From: Mesorhizobium_K sp040049215
GTDB taxonomy: Bacteria; Pseudomonadota; Alphaproteobacteria; Rhizobiales; Rhizobiaceae
NCBI RefSeq assembly: GCF_040049215.1
Contig: NZ_JBDZDN010000005.1
Coordinates: 214,556 to 278,555, forward strand
Direction: 5' to 3'
DNA: 64,000 bases
Both the position numbers and the translations under genes were made by a program. The stretch's first letter is position 1. Each line of letters starts with the position of its first letter. The notes beneath the pieces were generated by a model. That model worked only from the letters and a program-made list of their open reading frames with translations. It was not told the DNA's origin and did no database searches. Positions 59,835 to 64,000 of the stretch are shown one piece after another.

Positions 59835-62801
59835 TCAAGCGGCCAGTATCGACATTTCGCGCCGAAGGGGCCTGAGATCGAGGCTGTCTGTCGGGGTCCA
59901 GATGTAATCTCCGGTAAGGCTGATATGTTGCCATCCAAGCGGGGTGATGTGCTTGATCACGTCGGCCGGCGTCGCAATGCCTTCGCGATTGAGCTCGGCG
60001 AAAGTCGGTTCGAGATAGAGCGTATTCCAGTAGACGATAGCGTTGATGAGCAGGTTCAGCCCGGACGCCCTGTAGAACTGGCTCTCGAAGGTTCTGTCCC
60101 GCAGCTCTCCAAGACGATTGAAGAACAGCGCCCGGGCCAGAGTATTCTGGGCCTCGCTCTTGTTGAGGCCGGCGGTGGCGTTCCTGCGCATTTCAGGGTT
60201 CTGCCACCACTGCGGCAGGAAGATTGATCGATTGATGCGTCCGATATCGCGCAATGCGAGCGCCAGTCCGTTTTGGCGCGGGAATGCGGACAGTTTCGCC
60301 AGCAAGGTCGAAGGCCGCACCTGGCCGGAACGGATCGTGGTAACGAGACGCAGGATGTCATTCCAGTTTGCCTTGATCCGCTCGACGTTGATGGGTTCGC
60401 CGAAGAGCGTGGCGAGGTTTTCGGGAGGCGTGTCGCCCGGGAAGAGATAGAGCCGGCGATCCTTGAGGCCGCGCAGCCGGGGCACGAGCTGGAAACCGAC
60501 AAGATGGCAGAGAGCGAAGCTCATGTCGCTGACCCCGCCGGTATCGACATAATGGGTTTCGATGGCGAGGTCGCTGCCATGATAGAGCAGACCGTCGAGG
60601 TCATAAATGGCCTCGCTCGCATTGGCATTCATGGCGATGATGTGGAATGCGCCATACTGGTCCGAGGTGAAGCGATAAAACTTGGCGCCGGGGTTAGGGC
60701 CATAGCGGGCGTTAAGGTCGCCGATCGCCTCGGCGTGCCCTCCCGCTGGAAAATACTGCCCGTCCGAGGATGAGGTGGTTCCGTCGCCCCACAATTTCGT
60801 GAGAGGCAATTGTCTCTGGGCGTTGACAAGGATGGCATGCGTGCCGGTGTAACCCTCCTCCCGGATATGCCAGTCGTGCGCCCAGGCGAGCTGGCGCATC
60901 GTCAGCCCGGGGGAAACATCCGCCATTCTGGTGAGACCGAGATTGATGCCGTCCGCCAGAACGGCGGTAAGCAGGGCAAGCTTGTTGTCGGCCGTCCGCC
61001 CGGTGCGCAGATGGGTGAAGGCGTTGGAAAATCCCGTTCGGGCGTCCACCTCAAGCAGCAGGTCGGTGATCCGGATCGCAGGCAGGCGGCCTTCCACCTT
61101 CGGTTTCAGCGCCTTCGCGATGTCGGGAAACATGGCCTTATGCGGCGTGACGCTGAAACCCGCGCCGGTCAATTCGACATCGTCGAGCTCACCCGCTGCT
61201 GCCAGACGGGAAAGCGCGCTCAACCCGTCGTTCAAGGTCTGGCGCTGTTGCTTCAGATAAATTTCTACATCGGTATCGACTGCAACCGGAAGCGGACCTT
61301 CCTCGCGCATCAACTCGAATGTCGGCGCGGGAATGAGGAAGCTCTCGAAGGACTGGAAGCGCTTTGCGCCCTCCACCCAGACATCGCCGGCATCGAGGCG
61401 GCGTTTCAATTCGCTGAACAGGCTGAGTTCATAGGCCCTGCGATCGATCTTGCCATCCTGCAGGATCAGAGGCATCCAGCCTCTCGGTGCAAAGGATATG
61501 GGAGCCCTGTCGGGTATCGCTCTTTTCCCTTTGCGGTACAGATCGGCGACCATCGATAGCGCGCGCAGGAGATTCGCCGCCACGGCGTGGCCACGAAACA
61601 CGAACGTCGACAGGAATTCCGGCGCCATTTTCCGGATTGTCGGATAGCGCTGGAGCATTTCGATCTTCCCATCGATGCTGTCCGGGGCGATCAGCGTGTC
61701 GATCGCCTGGACACTGGTCGCGAAGACCGGCCATTGAATGACCGCTTCGAGCGCCCTGCCGATATCCTCGCCTCTCTCCTTGGCCTCGATGATCGCGTGG
61801 CAAACTTTCGAAACGTCCTTGAGCGGCTTCTGAACCTCCCGGACGGAACGGGTGATGCGGGCGGTCGCCTGATTGTCGGCTCGCCGCGTCATGGCGCCGA
61901 TCAGTTTCTTGAACACGTCGATTGCGCAGTCGGTCAAATGGCGAGAGAGGTGTAAAGCCGTCGCAGCCAGCACGGCGTGCCGGCGTTCGGCGTTGAGGTC
62001 GCGCAGATGCTGCGCGCTCATCCGCATCCCTTCCGCGGCGAGTTCATCAAAAACCTTGGCCGGAATGCGCTCCATCAATTCCATTGGCAGGTTCAGTGAC
62101 CGAAGAAACTGCACGCGTTCGGCTATCCTGTCGAGATTGATGGCGGTAGGCGACAATGCCGGTGTTCTCGCCCACGCGAGGATGGTCACGTTCGTCCCCG
62201 CACGCGGGTCGAGAAGTTTGTCGAGGTCACGCTTCTGGCCCTCCGAAAGCCCGCCAGCCAGGGCCCGGTGAGCGATGCGGATGCCGCGCCGGATTGCAAC
62301 GTGGATGATGGCTTCGAGTGCTCCGCGCGCCGGCAGGAGAATTCGCCGGCGTCGCAATTCCTCGACGACCATGTCCGCCAGAGCATCGGCCCGGCGCAGG
62401 GTTTGCGCAGCCGGCGTCAACCAGCCGGTCAGTGCGCGCACGTCCGAAGGCGCAAATGGGCACATCTTCATTTTCTCGAACAGCAGAGCGAGGTGCTCGC
62501 GGCGTGTCTGCGGGCGCTCGAAATATCGGTCGATCTCGCGATGATCGGCGCCGATCTGCCGGGCCAGGAACCGCAAGACGCCGGAAGGCAGGATCTCACC
62601 ATCCGCGAGCGGCCTGCCTGGAAAACGCAAAATCGCCAAAACGCAGGCCAGACCCAGTCGGTTCGATGCACGATTCTGCCGCATGATCAGATCGAGCTCC
62701 GGCTGGTCCAGGGTGTAATGCTTGGCGATCTCCCTTTCGTCGTCGGGGATCGCTGTCGCCTGGCTCCACCATGTTTCGCTCAGCAGTGCTCTTCGCGCCA
62801 T
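59835..62801 (-). CDS. tnpA: Tn3-family transposase
   Basis: 988 residues, the usual length. The N-terminal part (MARRALLSETWWSQATAIPD DEREIAKHYTLDQPELDLI) is the DUF4158-type DNA-binding region. The C-terminal catalytic domain carries an Asp in LLTAVLADGINLGL, an Asp in ETHYVDTGGVSDMSFALCHL and the Glu in LNKSEAQNTLARALFFNRLG, the expected DDE set. It cuts and joins the transposon ends to give a cointegrate. No frameshift is seen, so it should be active. Its C-terminus is duplicated in reverse orientation at 46859-47477. Confidence 0.96.
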   Translation of the reverse strand: MARRALLSETWWSQATAIPDDEREIAKHYTLDQPELDLIMRQNRASNRLGLACVLAILRFPGRPLADGEILPSGVLRFLARQIGADHREIDRYFERPQTRREHLALLFEKMKMCPFAPSDVRALTGWLTPAAQTLRRADALADMVVEELRRRRILLPARGALEAIIHVAIRRGIRIAHRALAGGLSEGQKRDLDKLLDPRAGTNVTILAWARTPALSPTAINLDRIAERVQFLRSLNLPMELMERIPAKVFDELAAEGMRMSAQHLRDLNAERRHAVLAATALHLSRHLTDCAIDVFKKLIGAMTRRADNQATARITRSVREVQKPLKDVSKVCHAIIEAKERGEDIGRALEAVIQWPVFATSVQAIDTLIAPDSIDGKIEMLQRYPTIRKMAPEFLSTFVFRGHAVAANLLRALSMVADLYRKGKRAIPDRAPISFAPRGWMPLILQDGKIDRRAYELSLFSELKRRLDAGDVWVEGAKRFQSFESFLIPAPTFELMREEGPLPVAVDTDVEIYLKQQRQTLNDGLSALSRLAAAGELDDVELTGAGFSVTPHKAMFPDIAKALKPKVEGRLPAIRITDLLLEVDARTGFSNAFTHLRTGRTADNKLALLTAVLADGINLGLTRMADVSPGLTMRQLAWAHDWHIREEGYTGTHAILVNAQRQLPLTKLWGDGTTSSSDGQYFPAGGHAEAIGDLNARYGPNPGAKFYRFTSDQYGAFHIIAMNANASEAIYDLDGLLYHGSDLAIETHYVDTGGVSDMSFALCHLVGFQLVPRLRGLKDRRLYLFPGDTPPENLATLFGEPINVERIKANWNDILRLVTTIRSGQVRPSTLLAKLSAFPRQNGLALALRDIGRINRSIFLPQWWQNPEMRRNATAGLNKSEAQNTLARALFFNRLGELRDRTFESQFYRASGLNLLINAIVYWNTLYLEPTFAELNREGIATPADVIKHITPLGWQHISLTGDYIWTPTDSLDLRPLRREMSILAA

Positions 62802-62964
62802 TCATCATCATCCATCTCTTCGCGGAGGCTGCACCGAAATGGAAAATGCATGTCCGGCAAACGACCGTTTCGCGGCTTCCACAGATTTTGTCCGCAAACC
62901 TTGCCACGCAACGGCAAATTGGACATTGTCCACCTTCAACGAGAAAACGGACAAATCATACCTC
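62802..62964. promoter_or_regulatory. putative res site and divergent promoters of tnpA and tnpR
   Basis: The 163-bp gap between divergent tnpA and tnpR contains several TGTCCG/TTTGTCCG and GGACA half-sites (for example near 62850, 62888, 62917, 62948), as expected for resolvase-binding subsites. Its position is the standard one for Tn3-type res. Confidence 0.6.
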
Positions 62965-63540
62965 ATGACTTCGATCGGCTACGCAAGGGTCTCCACCAGT
63001 GATCAGGATACGGCGCTGCAACTCGACGCATTGCGCAAAGCCGGCTGCGAGAAACTGTTCGAAGACAGGGCTTCGGGGGTCAAAACCGATCGGCCTGGTC
63101 TGGCGGAAGCCATTCGCTATGTCCGGGAAGGCGACTCGCTCACAGTCTGGAAACTCGACCGTCTCGGCCGATCGATGAAGCACCTCATCGAGATCATCAC
63201 CGAACTGGAGGCCACAGGTGTCGGGTTCCGATCGATCACCGAAAATATCGACACCACGACATCCGGCGGCCGCCTGGTCTTTCATTTGTTTGGGGCCCTG
63301 GCCCAGTTCGAGCGTGATCTGATCCGGGAGAGAACCCGCGCCGGTCTCCAGGCTGCAGGGGAGCGAGGTCGACGCGGTGGCCGGCAAGCTGTCGTCACGC
63401 CGGAGAAGCTCGCCAAGGCTCGCCAGCATCTGGCCGCCGGCCTCAATGTTCGCGAAGCCGCCGCGCGCGTAAAAATCGGCAAGACCGCACTCTACCAAGC
63501 TCTGAAAGCCGACAAATCTGCCGCGTCCACCATCAAATAG
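62965..63540 (+). CDS. tnpR: Tn3-family serine resolvase
   Basis: 191 residues. The N-terminal catalytic domain begins MTSIGYARVSTSDQDTALQL with the active Ser in ARVSTSDQ. It continues with SLTVWKLDRLGRSMKHLIEI and LVFHLFGALAQFERDLIRER TRAGL, the E-helix arginines of resolvases. The C-terminal HTH (LNVREAAARVKIGKTALYQA L) binds res. It resolves cointegrates made by the transposase and often represses both genes. Intact. Confidence 0.96.
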   Translation: MTSIGYARVSTSDQDTALQLDALRKAGCEKLFEDRASGVKTDRPGLAEAIRYVREGDSLTVWKLDRLGRSMKHLIEIITELEATGVGFRSITENIDTTTSGGRLVFHLFGALAQFERDLIRERTRAGLQAAGERGRRGGRQAVVTPEKLAKARQHLAAGLNVREAAARVKIGKTALYQALKADKSAASTIK

Positions 63541-63604
63541 GCAGAAGTTCTGGGTACGTTCTCAAATGTCGGACAGATTCAACACTTTCGTGTCGTGACG
63601 CCTA

Positions 63605-64000
63605 ATGGCGATGCCGCCCCGTCCGCGCGGCGAAGGCGTGATCACGCGCCGCATGTGGGCCGGCATATTCTTCGTCGGCGCGGTCATGGCGACGGGAACG
63701 CTCGCCGTGTTCGACGCCTCGCTGCCGGGCGGCATGATCCCGGGAAACGGCAGCATCGACTATGCGCGCACCATGGCGTTCACGACGCTGACGCTGTTCC
63801 AGCTCTTCAATGTCTTCAACGCGCGTTCCGACGAGCGAAGCGCATTTTCGGACCTGTTCGCGAACCGCTGGCTATGGGCTGCCGTCGGCCTGTCGCTCGC
63901 CCTCCATACGGCCGTGATCTACCTACCTTTCCTGCAGGAGGCCTTTTCAACCGTGGAGATGGATCCGGAAGACTGGGTTCTTTGCGCGGCTACCGCGAGT
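63605..64000 (+). pseudogene. P-type cation-transporting ATPase, C-terminal part (runs off the edge)
   Basis: From directly after the transposon end the frame reads MAMPPRPRGEGVITRRMWAG IFFVGAVMATGTLAVFDASL and TMAFTTLTLFQLFNVFNARS DERSAFSDLFANRWLWAAVG. These are the last four membrane helices of a P-type ATPase (cation ATPase C-terminal domain). The natural protein would extend more than 700 residues upstream, which the Tn3 element has cut away. The last 149 bp equal 12805-12953, so the two fragments derive from the same gene copy or a recent duplicate. Confidence 0.9.
63852..64000 (+). repeat. direct repeat, copy 2 (149 bp, identical to 12805-12953)
   Basis: Second copy of the P-type ATPase segment. 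Its right boundary lies beyond the window. Upstream of 63852 the ATPase coding sequence continues, whereas in copy 1 the IS21 end begins there. Confidence 0.95.

Larger units (their letters stand above)
59781..63602. mobile_element. complete Tn3-family transposon
   Basis: 3822 bp bounded by 45-bp inverted repeats beginning GGCGTCACGACACGAAAGTG with two mismatches between ends. It contains a full transposase (minus) and a divergent resolvase (plus) with a putative res region between them, and no passenger gene. The five bases outside the ends (AAGAT on the left, TAATG on the right) do not match, so one flank was exchanged after insertion. The right end interrupts a P-type ATPase gene. Confidence 0.93.

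Noticed and set aside
1..64000. CRISPR arrays, tRNA or rRNA genes
   Set aside because: No regularly spaced short repeats and no cloverleaf-like or ribosomal sequence noticed on either strand by eye; a tRNA or covariance scan would be needed to exclude them firmly.

Overview
The window looks like an accessory region (genomic island or plasmid-type segment) of an alphaproteobacterium in the Hyphomicrobiales, probably Mesorhizobium/Phyllobacteriaceae-like. This rests on a rhizobial-type porin (Porin_2 family), high GC, rhizobial-style sugar ABC operons, and a ScpB/DUF1403 pair of the kind I associate with rhizobial replicons. Taxonomy is inferred from protein character, not from a marker gene. 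I saw no rRNA, tRNA or CRISPR array.

Layout. (1) 1-7.5 kb: a divergent catabolic locus. A minus-strand operon carries a ribose-type ABC transporter (binding protein, permease, ATPase), a DUF4432 epimerase-like protein, a class III CoA-transferase and a crotonase. It faces a GntR regulator and a Gfo/Idh/MocA dehydrogenase across a perfect palindrome. (2) 7.7-12.8 kb: a decayed IS21-family element whose istB is split by a 2.6-kb serine-recombinase cassette. (3) 12.8-15.1 kb: the 3' end of a P-type ATPase gene, a broken pyridoxamine-oxidase-like gene, and an integrase-bearing insertion. (4) 15.2-24 kb: porin, small PepSY-like secreted protein, IS481 debris, and an RND efflux pair with a divergent TetR regulator. 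(5) 24.1-27.2 kb: an IS5-family element nested inside another IS5-family element, then debris. (6) 27.2-33.8 kb: HxlR/DoxX/LigB-type dioxygenase/QorB-like reductase, then a TetR-controlled HlyD-ABC-permease exporter. (7) 33.8-37.5 kb: debris (outer-membrane protein, IS21 istA, IS110, universal stress protein) and an HdeD-like membrane protein. (8) 37.5-45.5 kb: LysR, a sulfatase without a signal peptide, a four-gene sugar ABC importer and a second DUF4432 protein. (9) 45.5-64 kb: a DUF433 antitoxin with a nonsense-mutated PIN toxin, a Tn3 fragment, stress and EmrAB-type efflux genes, two scpB/DUF1403 modules (one broken), a diguanylate cyclase, a complete Tn3-family transposon, and a second copy of the P-type ATPase fragment.

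How it fits together. Two sugar-type import and catabolism loci and three drug/solvent efflux systems sit between mobile elements in various states of decay. Fragments of what may have been one stress or low-oxygen cluster (P-type ATPase, pyridoxamine-oxidase-like, universal stress protein, HdeD-like, Crp/Fnr) are scattered across the window. A perfect 149-bp direct repeat (12805-12953 and 63852-64000) brackets about 51 kb. A ~670-bp inverted repeat made of Tn3 transposase ends brackets about 12 kb. Both imply large rearrangements. The most unusual items are the serine-recombinase cassette inside istB, a fold-back mutation in the IS481 gene, the duplicated scpB/DUF1403 module with a palindromic site upstream, and the sulfatase/importer operon.
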